Notes: a model not told the origin generated them from the sequence alone. Shown: positions 1 through 5,594, counted from the first letter of the stretch. The stretch is 6,772 nucleotides of DNA from Clostridia bacterium (GCA_017629925.1 JAGBWH010000106.1:1-6772); one strand, 5' to 3'. Translations and numbers: made by a program.

Positions 1-710
1 ACGGGGGAGGTGGCAGGGATAATGCCATGCTCGCCCACACTTCCCCAGATTTTCATCGGCTCTTGCTCGCTCTTTTCTTCTTCGCCTGAAATGAAAGGAA
101 TGATATTATCGATAATCTCAGGCATACTTTCAAATGTTTTGCCCGCACCGCTGATGGCTTGATAGGTGGTCACCGCCACAGACTCAATGCCGCAGAAAAG
201 AAGCGGAGTGAGCGCAGGTACATAGCTTTGAATAGAACAGTTGGGTTTGACGGCAATAAAGCCACGCTCGGTGCCTAAGCGCTGTTTTTGCTGAGCGATG
301 ATACCCAGATGATGTGCGTTGATTTCCGGTATCACCATCGGCACGTCAGGGGTGCCTCTATGGGCACTATTGTTGGAAATCACAGGCACTTCCTTTTTGG
401 CATAGGCTTCTTCGAGTTCTTTGACTTGTGCTTTGGGCAAATTCACCGCGCAAAAGACAAAGTCAACCGCATCTGCCACCAAATCGATGTCCAAGGTGGC
501 ATCAAATACCGTCATGTTTTTTGCATAATCGGGAATGGGCTCGGTCATTTGCCATCTTCCCTGTACCGCCTCTTGATAGGTTTTTCCCGCAGAGCGTTGA
601 CCTGCCGCCAATGCGGTGACGGTGAAAAAGGGATGCTCACATAGCAAAGTGATAAATCGTTGCCCCACCATGCCTGTGGCACCGATGACGCCGACGCGCA
701 ATTTTCCCAT
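1..710 (-). CDS. asd: Aspartate-semialdehyde dehydrogenase, N-terminal 236 residues (3' end outside window)
   Basis: Reduces L-aspartyl-4-phosphate to L-aspartate-4-semialdehyde with NADPH in the cytoplasm. This is the branch point to lysine, diaminopimelate, dipicolinate, threonine and methionine. The frame is open from the ATG at 710-708 to the left edge. Visible are the N-terminal nucleotide-binding loop GATGMVGQRF (residues 10-19), SNNSAHR (112-118), the catalytic cysteine in VKPNCSIQ (Cys158), the AISGAGK signature (185-191), and a stretch IPFISGEEEKSEQEPMKIWG (204-223). The last stretch is typical of the long fungal/archaeal-type enzymes (about 355-365 residues) rather than the short E. 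coli/B. subtilis-type. The start is supported by an SD AAGGA at 722-718, seven bases from the ATG. It lies 81 bp downstream of spoIIIAH on the same strand but has its own SigA-like promoter. Family assignment is firm; only the C-terminal third is missing. Confidence 0.95.
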   Translation of the reverse strand, partial: MGKLRVGVIGATGMVGQRFITLLCEHPFFTVTALAAGQRSAGKTYQEAVQGRWQMTEPIPDYAKNMTVFDATLDIDLVADAVDFVFCAVNLPKAQVKELEEAYAKKEVPVISNNSAHRGTPDVPMVIPEINAHHLGIIAQQKQRLGTERGFIAVKPNCSIQSYVPALTPLLFCGIESVAVTTYQAISGAGKTFESMPEIIDNIIPFISGEEEKSEQEPMKIWGSVGEHGIIPATSP

Positions 711-747
711 ATATCTGTCCTTCTTTCTTTATTTAGGCTACTATCCC

Positions 748-776
748 ATTATACATAGCATCGCAGAAAAAGTCAA
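748..776 (-). promoter_or_regulatory. SigA-type promoter of asd
   Basis: On the minus strand, TTGACT (776-771) and TATAAT (753-748) are separated by exactly 17 bp. That is one mismatch from the full SigA consensus. The expected transcript start is near 741, giving a leader of about 30 nt. The promoter sits in the spoIIIAH-asd gap, so asd should be expressed during vegetative growth independently of the sporulation operon. Confidence 0.85.
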
Positions 777-791
777 TCTAATCTGAGATTT

Positions 792-1343
792 TCATTTTTC
801 GATAATTGTTACACGGTCGGGTAAAATTCCTGCTTGCTCATAGACGATAGTGGAAATTTGCGCCACTTGGGTGGGAAGCAAGCCCCCCTCTTCACAACTC
901 ACAACCACCGAGGCACTATCACCGCTGATGACGGCAATGCACTTTTCAAACCCTTTGGCGAGAATGAGCGTTTCAATGTTGGCTTCGTTTTCAATATCCT
1001 CTGCGATGCGCGCAATTTGCGCCAACGCCCCTGCCACATCGGTGTCAGAGGTGGGATTATCAACGGCATTTTGCAATACCTCAAGCGCCTCGTCTCTGGC
1101 TGACTTTCTGCTCACATCCGCAGATGCAAAGTAGTCTGTGGGGGTGTTGTTATCTTGATTTTGTTGACCAGCTGACTGACCTTGGTTCATGTTGTTTTCC
1201 CCATAACCAATATCTTTTGTGGGATCGTAAAACCACCGGTAGTTCACAAACACCGCCAAACCAAGCAGTAATACAATAGAGATGATCACTAAGTTGCGCC
1301 GTCCCACTCGGGAAAAGAATTTGCTTTTAAAAATGTTTTTCAT
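792..1343 (-). CDS. spoIIIAH: Stage III sporulation protein AH (SpoIIIAH)
   Basis: Mother-cell membrane protein whose extracytoplasmic domain binds forespore SpoIIQ across the intermembrane space and forms a ring of the feeding-tube channel. The 183-residue product has a basic N-terminus, one membrane segment (about 17-34), a Gln/Asn-rich linker (about 49-68), and the family signature YFASADVSRKSARDEALEVL (71-90). The signature opens the YscJ/FliF-like ring-building domain that runs to the C-terminus. B. subtilis SpoIIIAH is about 218 residues, so the linker is shorter here. The ATG is preceded by a strong SD (GCGGAGGG) with good spacing. It is the last gene of the spoIIIA operon, 70 bp after spoIIIAG, with a possible extra promoter in that gap. 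Confidence 0.95.
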   Translation of the reverse strand: MKNIFKSKFFSRVGRRNLVIISIVLLLGLAVFVNYRWFYDPTKDIGYGENNMNQGQSAGQQNQDNNTPTDYFASADVSRKSARDEALEVLQNAVDNPTSDTDVAGALAQIARIAEDIENEANIETLILAKGFEKCIAVISGDSASVVVSCEEGGLLPTQVAQISTIVYEQAGILPDRVTIIEK

Positions 1344-1375
1344 GTTGCCCTCCGCAATATTTTTTGTTTCGCTCT

Positions 1376-1404
1376 ACTATATGCAAGCCATGCGCTGTTC
1401 ATTC
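1376..1404 (-). promoter_or_regulatory. Possible internal SigE-like promoter upstream of spoIIIAH
   Basis: In the 70-bp gap between spoIIIAG and spoIIIAH the minus strand reads GAATGAA (1404-1398), 14 bp, then CATATAGT (1383-1376). Against the SigE consensus (KMATATT, 13-15 bp, CATACAMT) this is 4/7 and 6/8. The fit is partial, but it stands in a conspicuously wide gap of an otherwise tight operon. I recall that B. subtilis spoIIIA carries an essential internal promoter for its distal genes. I am not sure of its exact position, so the parallel is only suggestive. Confidence 0.3.
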
Positions 1405-1413
1405 CACTTTACG

Positions 1414-1836
1414 TCATTTACTTTTGCCCACATAAATACGATGTGTGCCCACTTCCAGCAATGCAGACACCATTTGCGTAATCTCTGCCTTTATACGCTC
1501 GTTTTCACCTCCTTCACAAATGATTGCCACACCGCATACACGAGGCATTTTCGTGGCGACCACCTTGCCACCGCTATAATCGTATTGCTCGCCGTCTGTG
1601 AGGGTGATCATCACTTTGACCTTACCCACGCCACGAATTTCTTGACACATGGTGGCAATTTCCGATTCAAGTTGTTTGCGATAGGCTTCTGCCGTGTCTG
1701 CGTTTTTTGTGTTTTGAGATTGACTGTATTTTCCCTCGCTTGACAGATTTGAGCCCCAAATCACAAGGGCTATCCCCAAAACTGCCAGCAAAATAAGAAG
1801 CCATTTTCGACGAAGAGAGGCAAAAAACTTCGCCAT
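1414..1836 (-). CDS. spoIIIAG: Stage III sporulation protein AG (SpoIIIAG), compact form
   Basis: Ring-forming membrane protein of the SpoIIIA-SpoIIQ channel, in the mother-cell membrane. From the ATG at 1836-1834 the protein is 140 residues: a basic N-terminus (RRKW at 9-12), one membrane segment (about 13-29), a short polar linker, then a ring-building domain beginning around LESEIATMCQEIRGVGKVKV (56-75) and ending at THRIYVGKSK. A TTG at 1854 would add six residues (MEDERI) and overlap spoIIIAF. I prefer the ATG because the basic stretch then sits directly before the membrane segment, as in relatives, and the ATG lies 8 bases after the spoIIIAF stop. The SD is weak (GGAAG, rather far), suggesting translational coupling. 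The protein is much shorter than B. subtilis SpoIIIAG (about 229 residues). The missing part falls between the two halves of the ring-building domain. Confidence 0.9.
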   Translation of the reverse strand: MAKFFASLRRKWLLILLAVLGIALVIWGSNLSSEGKYSQSQNTKNADTAEAYRKQLESEIATMCQEIRGVGKVKVMITLTDGEQYDYSGGKVVATKMPRVCGVAIICEGGENERIKAEITQMVSALLEVGTHRIYVGKSK

Positions 1837-1843
1837 GATACGT

Positions 1844-2281
1844 TCATCTTCCAATCACCTTTACCTCCCATTCTTTTCCAAGCAATTGTTGTAAATAAAG
1901 CAAAATGCCTTCCCCTTTTGTGGTGTCACCAAGTGTGACGCTTGCCTGTGGCGCTTTTCCTTCCTCTACCGTCAATGCCAAGTCTACCTCTTCTTCGAGC
2001 AGAGAAAAGGTGGTGCATAATTGCTTTTTTAATTCCTCTTCTCCAAAAGACAACACATAATCAAAAGGAGAGCCTTCTACCTGATAAGAAGTGGAAAAAG
2101 ACGGGGGGTTTGCTTCAAATTCCTCATATTTGAATGATAAAATAGGAATAGATATCACGGAAAATGCCACAAGACCAAACACAAAGTTCACCCACCGCTT
2201 TTGCTTTCCGTCGGGGGAGAGCAACGATGCCAACGCCACAATCCCCATTGCCACGACCATAGTCGAAAGATGGAATGTCAT
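1844..2281 (-). CDS. spoIIIAF: Stage III sporulation protein AF (SpoIIIAF)
   Basis: Integral membrane component of the SpoIIIA complex in the mother cell. The 145-residue product has two N-terminal membrane segments (about 5-22 and 31-50) joined by a short loop SPDGKQKRWVNF (22-33), which matches the family's typical layout. A soluble C-terminal domain of about 95 residues ends in LLGKEWEVKVIGR. In B. subtilis (about 206 residues) the corresponding region contains a ring-building fold; here it is shorter. The start is fixed by the SD in ATAGGAGGGGGG, directly upstream of the ATG and overlapping the spoIIIAE stop codon. Eight bases separate the two genes. Assignment rests on topology plus its exact place between AE and AG. 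Confidence 0.9.
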   Translation of the reverse strand: MTFHLSTMVVAMGIVALASLLSPDGKQKRWVNFVFGLVAFSVISIPILSFKYEEFEANPPSFSTSYQVEGSPFDYVLSFGEEELKKQLCTTFSLLEEEVDLALTVEEGKAPQASVTLGDTTKGEGILLYLQQLLGKEWEVKVIGR

Positions 2282-2289
2282 CCCCCCTC

Positions 2290-3459
2290 CTATCCGACGG
2301 CTAAGGTAGTTTTCATAAACACACCAACAGAGAGTAGCAGCATCACCGCCGTCATGCTCACCATTCCGAGCGCCATATCAAAAATGCCCTTAAACGCCAA
2401 AAACAACCTTTCCCCCTCTCTAAAACCCAAAAGCCCCGAAAATGCACCTGCCAGCGAGAGCGATAGCTGATACAAAAACAGTTCAGCCAAAGGGGGAATG
2501 AGCATGGTGAGCAAAATCCCCACACTTCCCACGCCAATACTGCTTTTCACAAGTCCAAGTGATGCCGCCATAGTGGACAACGTACCGCTGACGGTACTCC
2601 CCACGGACGGGATCATTTGCCCTAATGCATATTTGGCGGTTTTCATAGCCACGCCATCAGCAGAGGCGGAAAGTGTGGTCTGCAGCGCCATGGATGCTGA
2701 AAATATCGTTGCCATAAGCCCTGTTACCGTCAAAAATATCTGCTTCATGCTTTTTGCCAAACTACTGGTATCAACGCCTGTGCCGAGCGCACCAAGCAAA
2801 GCGAACGCAAAACAAGCAGAAAGGAGGGGCATGAGCAACCATTGAAACAAATTGCTGATTTGTGACATCATGAGTGCCATACCTCCGGCTTGCGTGGCGG
2901 CGGTGGTATAGTTCCCTCCTGCCACATAAACACTCCCCATGATCGGGACTAATGCACTCGTGAACGCCGTCATGTCCTCTACCGCAGAAAAACCGCGAGA
3001 CAGTGCGCCTTCTACACAGTGATAAACTGTGAGTGCCAAGCCAACGGATACCGTTACCTGCACCGACTTTTTAGCGCCTTCAATGGTAAGCCCATCGCAC
3101 AAGATAGCCCCAATCCCTCCGAGCAATGCTAACCCCGCAAGAGAAGCGAAAAGACCAAAAAAATGAGGGGCACGGCCCATTAAACTGTCATATATCAATG
3201 AGACAAGATACGGAATGCCCACAAGGTTTGTGGCATCTTCCATGTCGCTAAGGGATACGTCTTCTCTTAGAGCATCAGGCAATATCTCTTGCAGACGCTC
3301 AAGCCAATCAGAGACTTCTCCAAACTCCTCCTCGGCATGAGCAACCAAGGAAAAACAGGCGACAAGTAAAAGAGAGAAACAGATAACTAACCCACATTTT
3401 CTCAAAAAAACAGGGGGGTTAATGGATTTTTTTCTTTGTTTGTAAACTTTCATTAACAT
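2290..3459 (-). CDS. spoIIIAE: Stage III sporulation protein AE (SpoIIIAE)
   Basis: Large polytopic membrane protein of the SpoIIIA channel, essential in B. subtilis for forespore SigG activity and engulfed-forespore integrity. The 389 residues are close to the B. subtilis length (about 399). A signal peptide is visible: a basic n-region, a hydrophobic stretch at 23-40, and a probable cleavage site after AHA (residue 42). An amphipathic segment follows (DWLERLQEILPDAL, 51-64), then several membrane segments from about 104 onward. The conserved block MIPSVGSTVSGTLSTMAASL (282-301) continues into GLVKSSIGV, the best family signature. The ATG lies one base after the spoIIIAD stop. No SD is visible before it or before the second ATG (3453), so translation probably depends on coupling. 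The n-region is long and contains NPPVFL, encoded by a repeat described separately. Confidence 0.95.
   Translation of the reverse strand: MLMKVYKQRKKSINPPVFLRKCGLVICFSLLLVACFSLVAHAEEEFGEVSDWLERLQEILPDALREDVSLSDMEDATNLVGIPYLVSLIYDSLMGRAPHFFGLFASLAGLALLGGIGAILCDGLTIEGAKKSVQVTVSVGLALTVYHCVEGALSRGFSAVEDMTAFTSALVPIMGSVYVAGGNYTTAATQAGGMALMMSQISNLFQWLLMPLLSACFAFALLGALGTGVDTSSLAKSMKQIFLTVTGLMATIFSASMALQTTLSASADGVAMKTAKYALGQMIPSVGSTVSGTLSTMAASLGLVKSSIGVGSVGILLTMLIPPLAELFLYQLSLSLAGAFSGLLGFREGERLFLAFKGIFDMALGMVSMTAVMLLLSVGVFMKTTLAVG
3402..3420. repeat. G-tract repeat copy 1 (inside spoIIIAE 5' end)
   Basis: The plus strand reads TCAAAAAAACAGGGGGGTT (seven A, six G). It matches 4085-4102 except for one extra A. 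This copy is translated on the minus strand as NPPVFL in the unusually long n-region of the SpoIIIAE signal peptide. A chance match of 18 bases is unlikely, although both halves are homopolymer tracts. Confidence 0.55.
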
Positions 3460-3460
3460 A

Positions 3461-3850
3461 TTATGTGGATTGCACTAAAGAAAAAGAGACGTCAAGCAGT
3501 TCGATTAGCACAGGCAGGCTGAGTATCATCAATTCTGCCTTGCCACAAAGTTCCACCTTTGCAGCCATACTATCTGCCCCCAAGTCTTTGCAGGTTTCGC
3601 TCCCGATTTGGGTGAGATACCCCACCGCTAACGCTTTCATCATCAGCCCCCCTTTCTCTTCTAACTCATAGGTTGAAAGATACCCATAAAAGAGTTCAAG
3701 TGCCGGAGAGATGCGCGACAAAAACCATGCCAAAAGCAATACTCCCCCCACAGCCGATAGCAACACGGGAAATTGACTTTTACTTGATTTGAGCAAAAGT
3801 GATGCCATACCCACCACCACCGCCACACCAATCACTTGCAATAGTGACAT
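3461..3850 (-). CDS. spoIIIAD: Stage III sporulation protein AD (SpoIIIAD)
   Basis: Small integral membrane component of the SpoIIIA channel complex. The 129 residues match the family's usual length (about 130). There are hydrophobic segments at about 2-20, 27-47 and 108-126, and the strongly conserved family block LGADSMAAKVELCGKAELMI (90-109). The start codon shares its A with the TGA stop of spoIIIAC (sequence TGATG). No proper SD is within range, so translation is probably coupled to spoIIIAC. Position and signature together make the call firm. Confidence 0.95.
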   Translation of the reverse strand: MSLLQVIGVAVVVGMASLLLKSSKSQFPVLLSAVGGVLLLAWFLSRISPALELFYGYLSTYELEEKGGLMMKALAVGYLTQIGSETCKDLGADSMAAKVELCGKAELMILSLPVLIELLDVSFSLVQST

Positions 3851-4047
3851 CAGAACCCAAACACTCCCCTGACTTGCTCAATCAATGCACCAATTTCTTC
3901 TATGAGCATGAGTAGCACTAAAATCATACCTGCCACGGACACCAGCATAGCTTGTTCATCTCGTCCTGCTTTGCCAAGTATTTGGGATGTTATGGTGACA
4001 AGCATCCCCACCCCTGCCACTTTTAGCACCAAACTGACATCCATCAT
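3850..4047 (-). CDS. spoIIIAC: Stage III sporulation protein AC (SpoIIIAC)
   Basis: Short membrane protein of the SpoIIIA complex, with two membrane segments (about 7-25 and 33-52). The 65-residue product carries the family pattern: a hydrophobic KVAGVGMLV (9-17), a central QILGKAGRDEQAML (22-35), and a short basic/hydrophobic tail RGVFGF. Two ATGs follow each other (4047 and 4044). The SD AAAGGAGA is about 4 bases from the first and 7 from the second, and relatives usually begin M-D-V. The true start may therefore be 4044, giving 64 residues. It is separated from spoIIIAB by 71 bp and overlaps spoIIIAD by one base. Confidence 0.93.
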   Translation of the reverse strand: MMDVSLVLKVAGVGMLVTITSQILGKAGRDEQAMLVSVAGMILVLLMLIEEIGALIEQVRGVFGF

Positions 4048-4084
4048 GTTTCTCCTTTGCCTATGTTTGTCCCCCTTTATTTCG

Positions 4085-4102
4085 TCAAAAAACAGGGGGG
4101 TT
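4085..4102. repeat. G-tract repeat copy 2 (spoIIIAB-spoIIIAC gap)
   Basis: The plus strand reads TCAAAAAACAGGGGGGTT (six A, six G), identical to 3402-3420 except for one A fewer. It lies in the 71-bp gap between spoIIIAB and spoIIIAC. Its G-tract can pair with a C-tract at 4071-4075. On the minus-strand transcript this makes a 5-bp G:C hairpin with a loop of about 20 nt, some 10-15 nt upstream of the spoIIIAC ribosome binding site. Confidence 0.5.
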
Positions 4103-4118
4103 TTGCGTTTTTTTGCGA

Positions 4119-4580
4119 TTATAACAATAAAATCACGAGCGCAAGTCCGCCTGTGATGAACAATGAGCGATAGAGTTTTGAGCGTTTTGGTTGCTCTTGC
4201 CTGCGCTCTAAATAGGCTTGCTCCAACTGCCCTATATAATAATCACAGCAAGATATTTGCTCCTCTACATAACTGCGCCCCAGTTCGCCTGCGAAGGCAT
4301 GAAGCAACCCTAACTCTTCGGCGGAGAGCCATATTTTCCCTTTTACTGCCCCTAATGCCTTTTGAAAATCCTCTGTTTGACGTAACATGCCTAAAAAACC
4401 GCATCTTTCGAGCTCTTCAGATGAAAAGGAGGTCCATATTCTGGAAAGTGGTGTGTGAAAACAGGAGATTTGCGCTTTGATATGGCGCATAAGCAGCAAA
4501 AATCCTTCGCATTGGCTTACCCTGCGCCTTTCAAAAAGTGTAAATGTCAGGCAAACATACAAAGTGCTCGACAGTAGCAA
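4119..4580 (-). CDS. spoIIIAB: Stage III sporulation protein AB (SpoIIIAB), translated from TTG after an in-frame stop
   Basis: Membrane component of the SpoIIIA machinery, with a fold related to type II secretion GspF. From the TTG at 4580 the product is 153 residues: an N-terminal hydrophobic stretch (about 1-16), a basic patch ERRR (17-20), a helical region typical of the family (LLLMRHIKAQISCFHTPLSR, 28-47), the signature FAGELGRSYVEEQ (near 115-127), and a C-terminal membrane segment ending LALVILLL. B. subtilis SpoIIIAB is about 171 residues. The TTG has only a poor SD-like GGGA. Upstream in the same frame lies a much better start (ATG 4607-4605 with SD GAGGGA). That frame reads M-L-I-stop-T-F-G-I-I-L-L-L, so the first hydrophobic helix is interrupted by TAA at codon 4. 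The family call is firm; whether the gene is functional as written is open. Confidence 0.88.
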   Translation of the reverse strand: MLLSSTLYVCLTFTLFERRRVSQCEGFLLLMRHIKAQISCFHTPLSRIWTSFSSEELERCGFLGMLRQTEDFQKALGAVKGKIWLSAEELGLLHAFAGELGRSYVEEQISCCDYYIGQLEQAYLERRQEQPKRSKLYRSLFITGGLALVILLL

Positions 4581-4595
4581 AATGATCCCGAAGGT

Positions 4596-4607
4596 TTAAA
4601 TCAGCAT
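4596..4607 (-). other. Probable original spoIIIAB start, closed by TAA at codon 4
   Basis: ATG CTG ATT TAA on the minus strand, 24 bases after the spoIIIAA stop. The SD GAGGGA (4619-4614) is 6 bases away. The frame is the same as spoIIIAB and the intervening codons (ACC TTC GGG ATC ATT) are compatible with the family's N-terminal helix. It may be a nonsense mutation (for example AAA to TAA), a sequencing or assembly error, or a tiny leader ORF leading to reinitiation at the TTG. Confidence 0.6.
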
Positions 4608-4631
4608 ACCGATTCCCTCATAGCTTAGGCT

Positions 4632-5528
4632 TTACTGTGTGAATATGGGCAAGTCGTTTTTGTAGTGTATTGTATATGTGTAGTGTCCTGCTGTTCTTTT
4701 GATGCCAAGAAATGCGCCAAAAATACCACATTCTATCAGCATTCGAATAGACGAGCGTCGCATGAGCGCCTCTATGCTTGCCCCGTGCGCAGAGGCAATC
4801 AGCGGCACACCGCAATGCTGAACAGATAAAATAGATTCCGCCTCATCAAAACCGCCTATTTCATCGCATATCACCACTTCAGGAGAGAGTGTTCTTGTGG
4901 CGATTTCAATGCCTTCCGCTTTGGGATAACCTGAGAGTATATCCAGCAGGCAATGCGCACCAAACGCATCTGTTGATAGTTCTCCCCTGCAATCCACCAT
5001 AGCCACTCTTTTGGCATGAACGCCCGAAGAAAGTTGCAAAGCCATATCACGAAGCAAGGTTGTTTTACCCACACCAGGCGCTGAATAAACCAAAAGTCCT
5101 TCCTCGCCCCCCATTGCCTTCCAAGCCGATACCGCTTCGCTGGCGCATCCCTCGATATGATGAGGCACACGAAACACCAAAGATGAGATACGGTCAATGC
5201 CAACCACTATCCCCTCTTCCATAACCGCCCTTCCTGCTACCCCTACACGACAGCCATGAAAGGTCACATAGCCCTCCCTCAGTGTTTCTCTATGGGCGTA
5301 GACAGAGCGCTCGCAACTGGCGCTTAAAATGCTCTCAAGCTCTGCTTCATCGAGTGCGAGAGGAAGTATAAGGTTGCGACCTTCCACGGTAAGAGAGGCG
5401 GCTCTTTCACATCTAAGACGAATTTCCGAGAGTTTATCCTCAAAATGAAAATATCCTTTTGCCATGTGCTTGATGCTCTCTCGAAGGCGGAGAGGAAAGA
5501 TGGCGTATAGTTTATCCAGCAGTTTCAT
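4632..5528 (-). CDS. spoIIIAA: Stage III sporulation protein AA (SpoIIIAA), secretion-type ATPase
   Basis: Cytoplasmic P-loop ATPase thought to energise the SpoIIIA-SpoIIQ channel, related to type II/IV secretion ATPases. The 298 residues are near the B. subtilis length (307). Visible are the HGCRVGVAGRAV block (91-102), Walker A SAPGVGKTT (149-157, Lys155), DILSGYPKAEG (196-206), Walker B EVVICDEIG (217-225, Asp222-Glu223), and SAHG (247-250), a histidine motif of this ATPase group. All catalytic landmarks are present. First gene of the operon. The ATG has no recognisable SD; instead a 10-bp palindrome TGACCGGTCA abuts the start codon. A SigE-like -10 lies about 40 bp upstream. Confidence 0.97.
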   Translation of the reverse strand: MKLLDKLYAIFPLRLRESIKHMAKGYFHFEDKLSEIRLRCERAASLTVEGRNLILPLALDEAELESILSASCERSVYAHRETLREGYVTFHGCRVGVAGRAVMEEGIVVGIDRISSLVFRVPHHIEGCASEAVSAWKAMGGEEGLLVYSAPGVGKTTLLRDMALQLSSGVHAKRVAMVDCRGELSTDAFGAHCLLDILSGYPKAEGIEIATRTLSPEVVICDEIGGFDEAESILSVQHCGVPLIASAHGASIEALMRRSSIRMLIECGIFGAFLGIKRTAGHYTYTIHYKNDLPIFTQ

Positions 5529-5537
5529 GACCGGTCA
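5528..5537. repeat. 10-bp palindrome at the spoIIIAA start
   Basis: TGACCGGTCA is a perfect palindrome occupying the place of the expected SD and including the first base of the spoIIIAA start codon. It could be an operator or part of the leader structure. Several 10-bp palindromes are expected by chance in a window this size, so the location is the only reason to note it. Confidence 0.3.
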
Positions 5538-5565
5538 ATGGCTATTTTAATAAAGTAGGCACATC

Positions 5566-5594
5566 AGTATATGACATTCGACAAAATAAAAACA
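5566..5594 (-). promoter_or_regulatory. Candidate SigE promoter of the spoIIIA operon
   Basis: The minus strand reads CATATACT at 5573-5566, matching 7 of 8 positions of the SigE -10 consensus CATACAMT. With the usual 14-bp spacer the -35 would be TGTTTTT (5594-5588), only 4 of 7 against KMATATT. The predicted start near 5559 gives a leader of about 30 nt before spoIIIAA. SigE control of spoIIIA is established in B. subtilis. The -10 is convincing, the -35 is not. Confidence 0.45.
5577..5583 (-). promoter_or_regulatory. Spo0A box (TGTCGAA), consensus copy
   Basis: The minus strand reads TTTTGTCGAAT around this site, an exact match to the canonical 0A-box core TGTCGAA. It lies about 60 bp upstream of the expected abrB transcript start and inside the spacer of the candidate spoIIIA promoter. 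In B. subtilis, phosphorylated Spo0A represses abrB, so the location is biologically sensible. Confidence 0.55.

Noticed and set aside
288..644. Plus-strand open frame of 118 codons
   Set aside because: It lies entirely antisense to asd, which carries catalytic and signature motifs on the other strand. It has no SD and no recognisable domain.
780..790. Inverted repeat AATCT-G-AGATT after spoIIIAH as a terminator
   Set aside because: A one-base loop cannot form a hairpin, and no adequate stem plus U-run is present on the minus strand.
1282..1743. Plus-strand open frame of 153 codons across the spoIIIAG-spoIIIAH junction
   Set aside because: It is antisense to two firmly identified genes. Its composition (many Cys, His, Phe) is typical of reverse-strand shadows.
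1836..1854. TTG start of spoIIIAG at 1854, overlapping spoIIIAF by 11 bases
   Set aside because: The downstream ATG (1836) gives a normal basic-then-membrane N-terminus directly after the spoIIIAF stop. The TTG adds only an acidic extension without an SD.
2095..2110. Possible third copy of the G-tract repeat in spoIIIAF (AAAAAGACGGGGGGTT, encoding NPPSF)
   Set aside because: Three mismatches in 16 bases, all in the discriminating middle. Similarity of A- and G-runs alone is not enough.
4163..4480. Plus-strand open frame of 105 codons
   Set aside because: It is a shadow of spoIIIAB without SD or family features.
4618..4815. Minus-strand open frame of 65 codons at the end of spoIIIAA
   Set aside because: It lies in another frame inside spoIIIAA. 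The spoIIIAA frame keeps family motifs up to its own stop, so no frameshift needs to be invoked.
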